Source: Chlamydiota bacterium
GTDB taxonomy: Bacteria > Chlamydiota > Chlamydiia > Chlamydiales > Rhabdochlamydiaceae
Assembly (NCBI GenBank): GCA_016866585.1
Contig: VGMB01000107.1
Location: forward strand, 1-5,935
Direction of reading: 5' to 3'
Length of the DNA: 5,935 nt
Part shown: in pieces, positions 1 to 5,935 of the stretch
How positions within the stretch are numbered: position 1 is the first letter of the stretch
Layout of the letters: every line of letters starts with the position of its first letter
Position numbers and translations under genes: made by a program
The notes under the pieces: generated by a model
What the model saw: only the letters and a program-made list of their open reading frames with translations
Told to the model about the DNA's origin: nothing
The model's database searches: none

Positions 1-984
1 CCAGATCTGTTTAGAAAAAACATCCGACCTTTAGATGTAGCCCTTATCCATGTGAGCCCTCCTGATGAGCATGGGCTATGCTCTCTGGGAACAAGTGTCG
101 ATGTGGCAAGAGCTGCGTGTGATAGTGCCAAACTCATCATAGCACAGATTAACAAACAGATGCCCCGAGTGCATGGCGATGGACTGCTTCACAAAGACCA
201 CATTCATTTTGCCATAGAGATAGACGAACCCCTACACGAGGCCCGGTCTTCTACAAGTAGCGACATAGAAAAAAAGATCGGTTTTTTTGTAGCCAGTCTT
301 ATTGAAGATGGCTCTACGATTCAAACTGGCATAGGTAGGATTCCTAATGCGGTTCTCTCTGAACTCAAGGACCACAAAAACCTCGGTGTACATACTGAGG
401 TATTCTCCGATGCCCTTTTACCACTCATAGAAAAAGGAATTATTAACAACTCCCAAAAGGTTGTCTATCCCGGCCGAACTGTCTCATCATTTATTATAGG
501 GACAAAAAAACTTTACGATTTCATCGATGATAATCTTATGTTTGCAAATCTAGATGTAAGCTTCGTCAACAACCCTCACATCATAGGAAAAAACCCTAAG
601 GTTGTAGCAATTAACTCCGCTGTTGAAGTCGATTTAACAGGCCAGATATGCGCAGATTCCATCGGCACTAAGATTATCTCAGGCGTAGGCGGACAAATAG
701 ATTATATGCGTGGCGCAGTACTGTCTAAAAATGGTAAGCCCGTCATAGCACTGCCTAGTAGGACAGCCTCAGGCAGATCAAAGATTGTCTCTATCCTCGC
801 TCCAGGAGCAGGCGTCGTTACTACAAGGGCCCATGCTCACTATATTGTGACGGAATATGGAATTGCAGATCTATATGGCAAAACTCTTGGCGAAAGGGCT
901 AAGGTGCTTATCAGTATAGCACATCCCGATGATAGAGAATCTTTGAGTAAAGCTTGGCATGAACGCATACATCAACATTCATAA
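1..984 (+). CDS. Acetyl-CoA hydrolase / 4-hydroxybutyrate-type CoA-transferase, 5' partial
   Basis: The frame is open from base 1, so the gene starts left of the window; 327 residues are present and about 105-110 N-terminal residues are missing if it has the usual 430-440 aa length. Enzymes of this family move CoA between acyl-CoA and acetate or another acid, or hydrolyse acetyl-CoA, in the cytoplasm. Visible signatures, in partial numbering: SPPDEHG at 19-25; GIGRIPNAV; GVHTEVFSD with Glu133, which by family analogy is the glutamate forming the glutamyl-CoA intermediate; NSAVEVDLTGQ at 205-215; the glycine loop GVGGQIDYMRGA at 228-239; and the C-terminal run ending in AHPDDRE. A GTG at 52 lies inside the conserved domain and is not the start. 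TAA at 982-984 is a normal C-terminal end. ppsA follows after 12 nt. Family membership is firm; the acyl substrate (acetate, butyrate, succinate or 4-hydroxybutyrate) cannot be told. Confidence 0.93.
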   Translation, partial: PDLFRKNIRPLDVALIHVSPPDEHGLCSLGTSVDVARAACDSAKLIIAQINKQMPRVHGDGLLHKDHIHFAIEIDEPLHEARSSTSSDIEKKIGFFVASLIEDGSTIQTGIGRIPNAVLSELKDHKNLGVHTEVFSDALLPLIEKGIINNSQKVVYPGRTVSSFIIGTKKLYDFIDDNLMFANLDVSFVNNPHIIGKNPKVVAINSAVEVDLTGQICADSIGTKIISGVGGQIDYMRGAVLSKNGKPVIALPSRTASGRSKIVSILAPGAGVVTTRAHAHYIVTEYGIADLYGKTLGERAKVLISIAHPDDRESLSKAWHERIHQHS

Positions 985-996
985 TGGCTGAAAAAG

Positions 997-3408
997 ATGA
1001 AAAAAAAGCAGATAAAAGATCCTTATATTCTGTGGTTTGATGAAATGACCATGAAAGACATAGCTCTTGTTGGCGGAAAAAATGCTTCTTTAGGCGAAAT
1101 GTACTGCCATCTTAAAAAAAGAAAAATAAAAATCCCTCCAGGCTTCGCGATTACATCTGCTGGATATCGTTATCTACTCGACTATAACGATGTTGTAGAA
1201 AAACTAAGAGCGCTTTTTACCAACCTTAACGCCTCGGATTCTGTTTCTATAGCAAGAGCAGGCGCTGCTGCCAGAAAGATCATTCTTTCTTGTGAGATTC
1301 CTCAAGATCTGAACCGAGCAATCTGCAAGGCATACCAAAAACTTTCCAAACAATGCAAAGAAACATCGTGTCATGTGGCAGTAAGATCCTCTGCAACTGC
1401 CGAAGACCTGCCCGAGGCAAGCTTTGCAGGGCAACATGAATCTTTCCTAAATATCCGTGGAGAGAAGCATATACTTACATCCTGCTTACGCTGTTTTGCC
1501 TCTCTTTTTAAAGATAGAGCTATTGCCTATAGACAAGAAAATAATATTGACCATTTCACCACATCGTTATCTATAGGTATCCAAAAAATGGTTCGCTCCG
1601 ATGTAGGGAGCTCCGGTGTCATATTTACGGTAGATACCGAATCTGGATTCCAAGATCTCATCTTTATTACTGCAAGCAATGGCCTTGGGGAAAATATCGT
1701 TCAGGGAGCTGTCGATCCTGATGAATTTTATCTCTTTAAACCAACACTTAAAAAAAAACTCTACCCCATTATCCATAAAACACTTGGAAGTAAAAAAACA
1801 AAAATCATCTATGGCAAATCTAAAACTCAATCCATAAAAAAGATTACCACCTCAAAACGAGAACAAAACAGCTTCAGTATTACAGAAAATGACGCGATAC
1901 AACTTGCCAAGTGGTCTTTGGACATAGAAAGCCACTATAGCAAACGTAATGGCAAATGGACACCGATGGATATAGAGTTTGCTAAAGACGGTAAAACAGG
2001 GGAGCTTTTTATTGTTCAGGCAAGACCTGAGACTACCCTATCAAAACGACCTTCCCATATGATAACTCAATATAGCTTAACACAAAAAGGTCGTACACTT
2101 TCTCGAGGAAAAAGTGTGGGGAATAAAATAGGTCAAGGGAAAGCACGTATTATAGAGAATATAAATGAGATGCACCTTTTTAAAAAAGGAGAGGTCCTTG
2201 TCACCGAGATGACCAATCCGGACTGGGTTCCTATTATGAGGATAGCTTCGGCTATTGTCACTAATAGAGGAGGCAGAACATCACATGCTGCAATCGTCAG
2301 CAGAGAACTTGGACTTCCTTGTATAGTGGGGACTGGCGATGCAACAAAAGTTATAAAAACGGGACAAAATATAACCATCGATTGCAGTAAAGAAGAAGAG
2401 GGAATCGTCTATGATGGTCTTTGTAAAATCCATAAAGAAGACATAGATGTTCAAAATATCCCCAAGACAAAAACTGATATCATGGTAAACATAGGCCATC
2501 CTGAAGATGCGATCGCAATAAGCCTTTTACCTACAAAAGGTGTGGGCCTAGCCAGGCTTGAGTTCATTATCTCTGAGCATATAAAAATACATCCTATGGC
2601 CCTTATTTATTTCGATAAGATCAAAAATAAAAAAGTGAGAGAAGCAATTTCTTCACTTACACATGAATACAAAGATAAAAAACAGTATTTTATAGATAAA
2701 CTAGCTAGCGGTGTGGGTTTGATTGCCGCGGCCTTTTATCCTAGAACGGTCATAGTTCGCTTCAGTGATTTTAAAACGAATGAATACTCCCATCTAATAG
2801 GAGGAGAAAGCTTTGAGCCCAAAGAAGAAAACGCAATGATTGGCTGGCGTGGAGCTTCTCGATATTATAAAGAGGGATACAAAGAGGGATTTGCCCTAGA
2901 GTGTGCTGCCATCAAAAAAGTTCGCGATGAAATGGGCCTCACTAATGTTAAGGTCATGATACCAGTATGCAGAACACTAGAAGAAGGAAAAAAAGTACTG
3001 AGCACTATGAAAAAAAATAGCCTTACCCAGGGTAAAAATAGCCTTGAGGTCTATGTCATGTGTGAGATCCCCAGCAATGTCATCCTAGCTGAAGAGTTCT
3101 GCTCTCTTTTTGATGGGATGAGCATAGGTAGCAATGACCTAACCCAAATGGTTCTTGGTGTCGATAGAGACAATGACAGGATCTCAGACTTATTTAACGA
3201 AAAAAATCCAGCGGTAAAAAAATTTATCCATCATGTCATATCAGTAGCCAAAAAGAAAAAATGTAAGATCGGCATCTGCGGAGAAGCCCCATCTGTATAT
3301 CCTGAATTCGCTCAATTCCTTGTGGACTGCGGTATTAATAGTATAAGCTTAAGCCCCGATGCTGTGGTAAAAACACTAATCCAGATTTCAGATTACGAAA
3401 AAAAGTAG
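997..3408 (+). CDS. ppsA: Phosphoenolpyruvate synthase (pyruvate, water dikinase)
   Basis: PEP synthase converts pyruvate, ATP and water to PEP, AMP and phosphate, the entry step of gluconeogenesis from pyruvate; it is cytoplasmic. The protein has 803 aa (E. coli PpsA has 792) and all three domains. The N-terminal ATP-grasp part shows VGGKNASLGEM at 25-35, VAVRSSATAEDLPEASFAGQ from 127 with Arg130, and IVQARPE at 339-345. The swivelling phosphohistidine domain has TSHAAIVSRELG with the phosphorylated His430. The C-terminal PEP/pyruvate barrel has GVGLARLEF (515-523), IVRFSDFKTNEY (586-597), GWRGASRY (616-623), CEIPSN with Glu690, IGSNDLTQ (710-717) and GICGEAPS with catalytic Cys761. Several barrel motifs (GWRGASRY, IVRFSDFKTNEY) fit PEP synthase better than pyruvate phosphate dikinase. 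ATG 997 is chosen because 982-984 is an in-frame stop and no other ATG, GTG or TTG lies between. No clear Shine-Dalgarno sequence precedes it, so translation is probably coupled to the upstream gene. Confidence 0.96.
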   Translation: MKKKQIKDPYILWFDEMTMKDIALVGGKNASLGEMYCHLKKRKIKIPPGFAITSAGYRYLLDYNDVVEKLRALFTNLNASDSVSIARAGAAARKIILSCEIPQDLNRAICKAYQKLSKQCKETSCHVAVRSSATAEDLPEASFAGQHESFLNIRGEKHILTSCLRCFASLFKDRAIAYRQENNIDHFTTSLSIGIQKMVRSDVGSSGVIFTVDTESGFQDLIFITASNGLGENIVQGAVDPDEFYLFKPTLKKKLYPIIHKTLGSKKTKIIYGKSKTQSIKKITTSKREQNSFSITENDAIQLAKWSLDIESHYSKRNGKWTPMDIEFAKDGKTGELFIVQARPETTLSKRPSHMITQYSLTQKGRTLSRGKSVGNKIGQGKARIIENINEMHLFKKGEVLVTEMTNPDWVPIMRIASAIVTNRGGRTSHAAIVSRELGLPCIVGTGDATKVIKTGQNITIDCSKEEEGIVYDGLCKIHKEDIDVQNIPKTKTDIMVNIGHPEDAIAISLLPTKGVGLARLEFIISEHIKIHPMALIYFDKIKNKKVREAISSLTHEYKDKKQYFIDKLASGVGLIAAAFYPRTVIVRFSDFKTNEYSHLIGGESFEPKEENAMIGWRGASRYYKEGYKEGFALECAAIKKVRDEMGLTNVKVMIPVCRTLEEGKKVLSTMKKNSLTQGKNSLEVYVMCEIPSNVILAEEFCSLFDGMSIGSNDLTQMVLGVDRDNDRISDLFNEKNPAVKKFIHHVISVAKKKKCKIGICGEAPSVYPEFAQFLVDCGINSISLSPDAVVKTLIQISDYEKK

Positions 3409-3453
3409 ATAATGGAGACTTTCAGTGTAATTTTCACATCTGACAGGATTATC

Positions 3454-3953
3454 TTATTTTGCTGCCTTGCATAAAACGGCTCTGTTTTGTGAAATTTTTG
3501 CATTTTCCCCTAAATACCGTGGCAGGGAAGTCACGAATTTAATTTCAATATGTAAATTGTTATAATTGTCCTTTTTAACAACAGTTTCACATACGCTGAC
3601 ACAGGGGGTATTGCTCAGTGCTGCGTAATTCATCTTGTCCGGCTGAAAAAGAGTTTTGAGAGCAGCCTTCACCTCTTCCCCTATCAAGAAAAACTCATCG
3701 CGCACTTCCCCTTCTATCGATAGAAAATCATCTACGCCATCCTCTTTCTTGAGCTGAACAAAAGTCCTGCCGAGGTAGCATTGATTTTTTCATGCAGGTA
3801 TAGGTCCCAATGCTTGTAGGATTTGATTTTTAGAAGTTCGTAGTCCACATCGCTCCTTTTTTCTTGTACACGAGAGGCCGCCTGCATTGGAGTTGTCCAA
3901 ACTATGCAAAATAAACCAAGAATAATAAAACGGAGAAAAATTGATTTTATCAT
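3454..3953 (-). pseudogene. Frameshifted HIT-superfamily-like protein with signal peptide
   Basis: Two overlapping-gene fragments on the minus strand read as one protein if a single base is added to the A-run at 3785-3790 (TTTTTT on plus). The upstream fragment starts at ATG 3953 and, without correction, stops at 3732-3734. The downstream frame runs to TAA at 3454-3456. The corrected product has 166 residues. Residues 1-26 form a signal-peptide-like segment: Lys3, a hydrophobic core around FIILGLFCIVW, then PMQAA. Residues 46-63 (YKHWDLYLHEKNQCYLGR) and 103-115 (FQPDKMNYAALSN) match the pattern of HIT (histidine triad) nucleotide-binding proteins. The triad region carries only one His (NLHIEIKF, His135) before LPRY at 144-147, where a canonical member has HxHxH. 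No Shine-Dalgarno sequence precedes the start; the gene lies 25 bp after the ATPase stop and may depend on its transcript. HIT assignment is moderate; the frame break is directly visible. A sequencing error in the A-run is the main alternative to a pseudogene. Confidence 0.62.
3785..3790 (-). other. A6 run at the frameshift point
   Basis: On the minus strand the run is read GAA AAA ATC AAT GCT, which leaves the HIT-like frame. With seven As it becomes GAA AAA AAT CAA TGC, giving E-K-N-Q-C and continuing into YLGR, the expected HIT segment. The lesion is therefore a one-base loss, or its equivalent by polymerase slippage or sequencing error. Confidence 0.6.
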
Positions 3954-3978
3954 TTTTTATTATTAAATCAATTTTAAT

Positions 3979-5412
3979 TTATTCCAATAATTGAGAGAAA
4001 TCGATTATCTTATCAAAATATCCTGCATCTAAAACACTCTCATCTACCCCATTTACATGAATAAGAATAGGCCTGATTGAAAAATGCCTTGGAATGATTA
4101 ATCGTGTTCTCTTTTCTTCCATTTCATCGAGAATTTTTTTCTCAATCTTACCCTTCTTAAATTTAACTTCGCATAAATACAAGGTATGAAACCGAGTTTG
4201 AATCATATAGTCGATTTGGCATCCTTGCTGTTTTGTGGTTGGGCTTTGAAAAAACGGTCCGTCCATAACCACTTCTTCGGCCGAAATATTCAACATCTTC
4301 CAAAGAGTTTTACAGTTATGGGTAACAAGATTTTCAAATTGTAACCCCATGACTCCTTCCCAATTAGGAAGATTATTCAGCATCGATTCCGGCACTTTCT
4401 CTTGTTCGATTTTAGCGCGGTTTGGACCGATATACTTCAAGTAGAAGCGTAAATAATTATCGCTTAACCTATAACGGCTTAGCTTCCTGTACTTTCCGCT
4501 CTTCAGATCCCATGTAAACTCTCTTCTTACAAACCCAGCCTTTACCAATTCATCCAAATATTGGCTGTATAGGCCTCCTCCACTTTTGCCAAGTTCTTTG
4601 TAAATTTCTTGGAGTTCCTTGGGCCCGCTGGCAAGGCAAGTCACGATCTCTTTATGAATCCCTTTGCGACGAGAAAAAAGATCTGAGAATATTTCATCGA
4701 ATTCGCGAACAAGCAGGCCGCCTTTTGAAAAACACAAATCTCGAATATTTTGCTCCGCAGGTAGATGCGGCTTAATACGCTCCAAATAGAACGGCACACC
4801 TCCGGTTACAGATAAAACTTTGAATTTTTCATAAGCTGTAATACGCGTTTCTTTGGGATGCCAAAATGCATTGCATGTTTTAAGAGGAAGTTCTTCGAGA
4901 ACCATATCAATGATGATTCTTCCAAGAAATCCCGTGTTGCTGAGAATGTTCTTCTCAATCCAAGAAGAAATCGATCCACAGAGTGCAAAAACTAGATGAG
5001 GATTTTTGCTAAAATACATGTCCCAAGCAGTTTTTAAATGTCCTAAAAATTCTGGATCTTTCCCTCCCATCCACGAAATTTCGTCGAATACAATCAGGAC
5101 CCTTCCTTTTTGGGTATGTTTGGAAAGATGCCAGAAGATATTTCCCCAATCATCGGGCTGGACGCCAGGAATGCCATTTCTCTCGAGCTGTTTCACGAAA
5201 ACAACGCGCTGCGACTGTGCCGTCACCTTGGGAGCTGGTGGATTTCCAGAAAAAAAATAGCTCTTTATTTCTTTGCCAAACTCGGCAAGCAGCCTGCTTT
5301 TTCCGATCCTTCTTCTGCCTCGGACCACAATAAGATTTGCGCTTCTGGTGCTCAATAAGCCTTTGAGCCTGGCCATCTCAGCTTCACGGCCAACAAATTG
5401 GGCTGTTTTCAT
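3979..5412 (-). CDS. P-loop ATPase, archaeal-ATPase/DUF234 type with PD-(D/E)XK-like C-terminus
   Basis: This is a 477-aa predicted cytoplasmic ATPase; the role of the family is not established. Motifs in order: FVGRE at 6-10; Walker A GRRRIGKS with Lys38-Ser39; Walker B VLIVFDE with Asp110-Glu111; a CGSISSW segment at 145-151, typical of this ATPase family. A winged-helix-like region lies around 275-325 (IYKELGKSGGGLYSQYLDELVKAGF, split here as IYKELGKSGG and LYSQYLDELVKAGF). The segment YRLSDNYLRFYLKYI is also typical of the family. The C-terminus has Glu360 (FENLV), Asp401 (QIDYM) and Glu415-x-Lys417 (CEVKF), the spacing of a PD-(D/E)XK nuclease-like fold as in DUF234. The frame is open upstream to 5565, but ATG 5412 is chosen: it has AGGAG six bases upstream, and conserved sequence begins there. 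The start codon is embedded in a 9-bp inverted repeat, and the leader contains a 55-bp dyad array, suggesting post-transcriptional or operator control. The HIT-like pseudogene follows 25 bp downstream on the same strand. Confidence 0.88.
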   Translation of the reverse strand: MKTAQFVGREAEMARLKGLLSTRSANLIVVRGRRRIGKSRLLAEFGKEIKSYFFSGNPPAPKVTAQSQRVVFVKQLERNGIPGVQPDDWGNIFWHLSKHTQKGRVLIVFDEISWMGGKDPEFLGHLKTAWDMYFSKNPHLVFALCGSISSWIEKNILSNTGFLGRIIIDMVLEELPLKTCNAFWHPKETRITAYEKFKVLSVTGGVPFYLERIKPHLPAEQNIRDLCFSKGGLLVREFDEIFSDLFSRRKGIHKEIVTCLASGPKELQEIYKELGKSGGGLYSQYLDELVKAGFVRREFTWDLKSGKYRKLSRYRLSDNYLRFYLKYIGPNRAKIEQEKVPESMLNNLPNWEGVMGLQFENLVTHNCKTLWKMLNISAEEVVMDGPFFQSPTTKQQGCQIDYMIQTRFHTLYLCEVKFKKGKIEKKILDEMEEKRTRLIIPRHFSIRPILIHVNGVDESVLDAGYFDKIIDFSQLLE

Positions 5413-5439
5413 GTGATTCTCCTGAATTTTAATCACATG
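5410..5439 (-). promoter_or_regulatory. Perfect 9-bp inverted repeat enclosing the ribosome binding site
   Basis: The arms CATGTGATT (5439-5431 on minus) and AATCACATG (5418-5410) are exact complements around a 12-nt loop, AAAATTCAGGAG. In the mRNA the ATPase start codon AUG forms the 3' end of the stem, and the Shine-Dalgarno sequence sits in the loop. The 5' arm contains ATG immediately followed by TGA (5438-5433), a start-stop pair produced by the symmetry. The arrangement could limit translation initiation, or the same dyad could be a protein operator. The structure is seen; the regulatory role is inferred. Confidence 0.6.
5419..5423 (-). promoter_or_regulatory. Shine-Dalgarno AGGAG of the ATPase gene
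   Basis: AGGAG on the minus strand lies six bases before ATG 5412. It is the only strong ribosome binding site in the window and decides the start in favour of 5412 over the 51-codon upstream extension. It lies in the loop of the 5410-5439 hairpin. Confidence 0.8.
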
Positions 5440-5464
5440 GTACCCTTTTTGAGGCAATAAATCA

Positions 5465-5497
5465 ATCCGCAAATAGCAAAACAAGAGTTTTGCGGAT
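5465..5497. repeat. Dyad unit 1
   Basis: ATCCGCAAA at 5465-5473 pairs perfectly with TTTGCGGAT at 5489-5497. A second hairpin inside it, GCAAAAC (5476-5482), loop AAGA, GTTTTGC (5487-5493), uses part of the same right arm, so the two folds are mutually exclusive. Confidence 0.7.
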
Positions 5498-5511
5498 GAA
5501 TTTCTTAAGAC

Positions 5512-5560
5512 AAAAATACATCCGGAAATGGCAATTATTTCTATTTGCGGATGTATTTTT
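5512..5560. repeat. Dyad unit 2, extended stem with T-tract
   Basis: The 18-base arms at 5512-5529 and 5543-5560 match at 17 of 18 positions around a 13-nt spacer; the one mismatch is at the CCGG/GCGG step. The outer 13 bp (AAAAATACATCCG and its complement) are perfect. The right arm ends in seven Ts (5556-5562) and the left begins with five As, so it has the A/T-flanked look of a weak bidirectional terminator as well as belonging to the dyad array. Confidence 0.6.
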
Positions 5561-5574
5561 TTCATTCAAAAACA

Positions 5575-5606
5575 ATCCGCAAATCGACAAAAGTCTTTTT
5601 ACGGAT
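5575..5606. repeat. Dyad unit 3
   Basis: ATCCGCAAA (5575-5583) faces TTTACGGAT (5598-5606), with an inner GAC-AAAA-GTC hairpin. The single change gives a C-A mismatch in a plus-strand RNA but a G-U wobble in a minus-strand RNA. This weakly favours folding in the transcript that leads into the ATPase gene. Confidence 0.55.
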
Positions 5607-5935
5607 ACTTTTGCATGAAGTTAGGAGAGAAAAACCAAAAAGACTCCCCAATACAGCGTCCAATTCAAGTAATTTTTTGGTTCATTGCGCGAGACCTACG
5701 CTCTATCCACAGCGGATACTCCAAATTCGCATTCTGACCTGGTTGCGTTAAGGGAAAACATGGTCAGGCCATCGGTATGAAATAGGCAAAAAAGGGGTTT
5801 GTTAACAGCTTAGAAAAATCTAATAAATTATCAGCGATTCCCGCTAAGCAAAATTCCCTAAGTAAATAAAAAAAGTTTTCGTAAACTTTTTTTCATATTG
5901 CAAACGATCAGGTTGACATATGAGAAAAGATTTGT
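5607..5935. other. Intergenic DNA with no recognisable gene
   Basis: No reading frame here has a credible start, ribosome binding site and length, and no tRNA or other known RNA fold was recognised. It holds two loose inverted repeats, AACCAAAAA (5633-5641) with TTTTTGGTT (5674-5682), and CTGACC (5734-5739) with GGTCAG (5762-5767). Both are far enough apart that chance is likely. A terminator-like hairpin lies near the right end. Confidence 0.5.
5868..5893. terminator. Terminator-like perfect 11-bp hairpin
   Basis: AAAAAAAGTTT (5868-5878) and AAACTTTTTTT (5883-5893) are exact complements around the loop TCGT. The A-run before and T-run after give a symmetric, bidirectional intrinsic-terminator shape, although the stem has only one G-C pair. 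It may end a transcript from the left or one coming in from a gene right of the window; no adjacent gene is visible to confirm this. Confidence 0.45.

Larger units (their letters stand above)
5465..5606. repeat. Array of three dyad units with an exact 55-bp period
   Basis: Three units of the form ATCCGCAAA-N14/15-TTTGCGGAT begin at 5465, 5520 and 5575, exactly 55 bp apart. Units 1 and 2, aligned over 55 columns without gaps, match at about 33 positions. The dyad arms and the bases just after them are conserved, while the middle and linker diverge. The array ends 53 bp upstream of the ATPase start and so falls in its promoter or 5' leader. It may be an operator array, a chain of leader hairpins, or the edge of a mobile or palindromic repeat family; no function can be assigned from sequence. 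Confidence 0.7.

Noticed and set aside
1204..2499. Minus-strand frames of 72-87 codons inside ppsA
   Set aside because: They are antisense shadows of a well-conserved gene with no features of their own.
3422..3443. A possible terminator between ppsA and the convergent HIT-like gene (TCAGTGT with ACA-T-CTGA)
   Set aside because: The stem has only seven pairs with a bulge and is not followed by a T-run on either strand.
3712..3725. A perfect 14-bp palindrome TTCTATCGATAGAA
   Set aside because: It lies within the HIT-like coding sequence (frame reading FLSIE) with no loop; there is no independent sign of a site function.
5413..5565. A 51-residue N-terminal extension of the ATPase (528 aa)
   Set aside because: It runs through the dyad repeats and hairpin, has no family similarity, and ATG 5412 has a strong Shine-Dalgarno sequence and the conserved start of the protein.
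5465..5606. A CRISPR array, because of evenly spaced palindromic repeats
   Set aside because: Only three copies, the repeats diverge strongly, the spacers between conserved parts would be about 14 bp, and no cas gene is present.
5528..5751. Two overlapping plus-strand frames of 68-69 codons
   Set aside because: They start within the repeat array, overlap each other in different frames and show no recognisable protein features.
5668..5760. A minus-strand open stretch of about 30 codons (contains LEYPLWIERRSRAMNQ)
   Set aside because: It reads like protein, but it is too short, lacks a start with a ribosome binding site, and no family could be recognised; it could be a gene relic.
5913..5935. 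A TTGACA -35-like hexamer at 5913-5918 and an ATG at 5920 with CAGG upstream, as the start of a further gene
   Set aside because: Only five codons and no -10 region are inside the window; the two readings also exclude each other.

Overview
The window is bacterial DNA, roughly 40% GC by eye, with A/T homopolymer runs throughout. Nothing in it fixes the taxon. It could be a host-associated, reduced-genome bacterium: one gene is broken at an A-run, and it sits beside an ATPase of a family that is often multicopy and of unknown function. That reading is inference only.

Left part (1-3408, plus strand): two metabolic genes lie head to tail, 12 nt apart and in the same frame. The first is the C-terminal three quarters of an acetyl-CoA hydrolase / 4-hydroxybutyrate-type CoA-transferase, cut by the left edge. 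The second is a complete phosphoenolpyruvate synthase (ppsA, 803 aa) with its catalytic His and Cys in place. They look like an operon linking acyl-CoA/acetate exchange to PEP formation from pyruvate.

Middle (3454-3953, minus strand): a short gene convergent with ppsA. It encodes an N-terminal signal-peptide-like segment followed by a HIT-superfamily-like domain. The frame is broken in a 6-base A-run; one extra A restores a continuous 166-residue protein. The His triad is also degenerate, so this is probably a pseudogene or a slippage-dependent gene.

Right part (3979-5412, minus strand): a 477-aa P-loop ATPase with Walker A and B motifs, a winged-helix-like middle and a C-terminal PD-(D/E)XK-like (DUF234-type) domain. 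It lies 25 bp upstream of the HIT-like gene on the same strand. Its start codon lies in one arm of a perfect 9-bp inverted repeat whose 12-nt loop carries the Shine-Dalgarno sequence.

Upstream of the ATPase (5465-5606) are three imperfect copies of a dyad, ATCCGCAAA ... TTTGCGGAT, starting exactly 55 bp apart. The remaining DNA to the right edge has no recognisable gene. It ends in a perfect 11-bp A/T-rich hairpin that looks like an intrinsic terminator. The most unusual part of the window is the ATPase leader: the 55-bp dyad array plus the start-codon hairpin.
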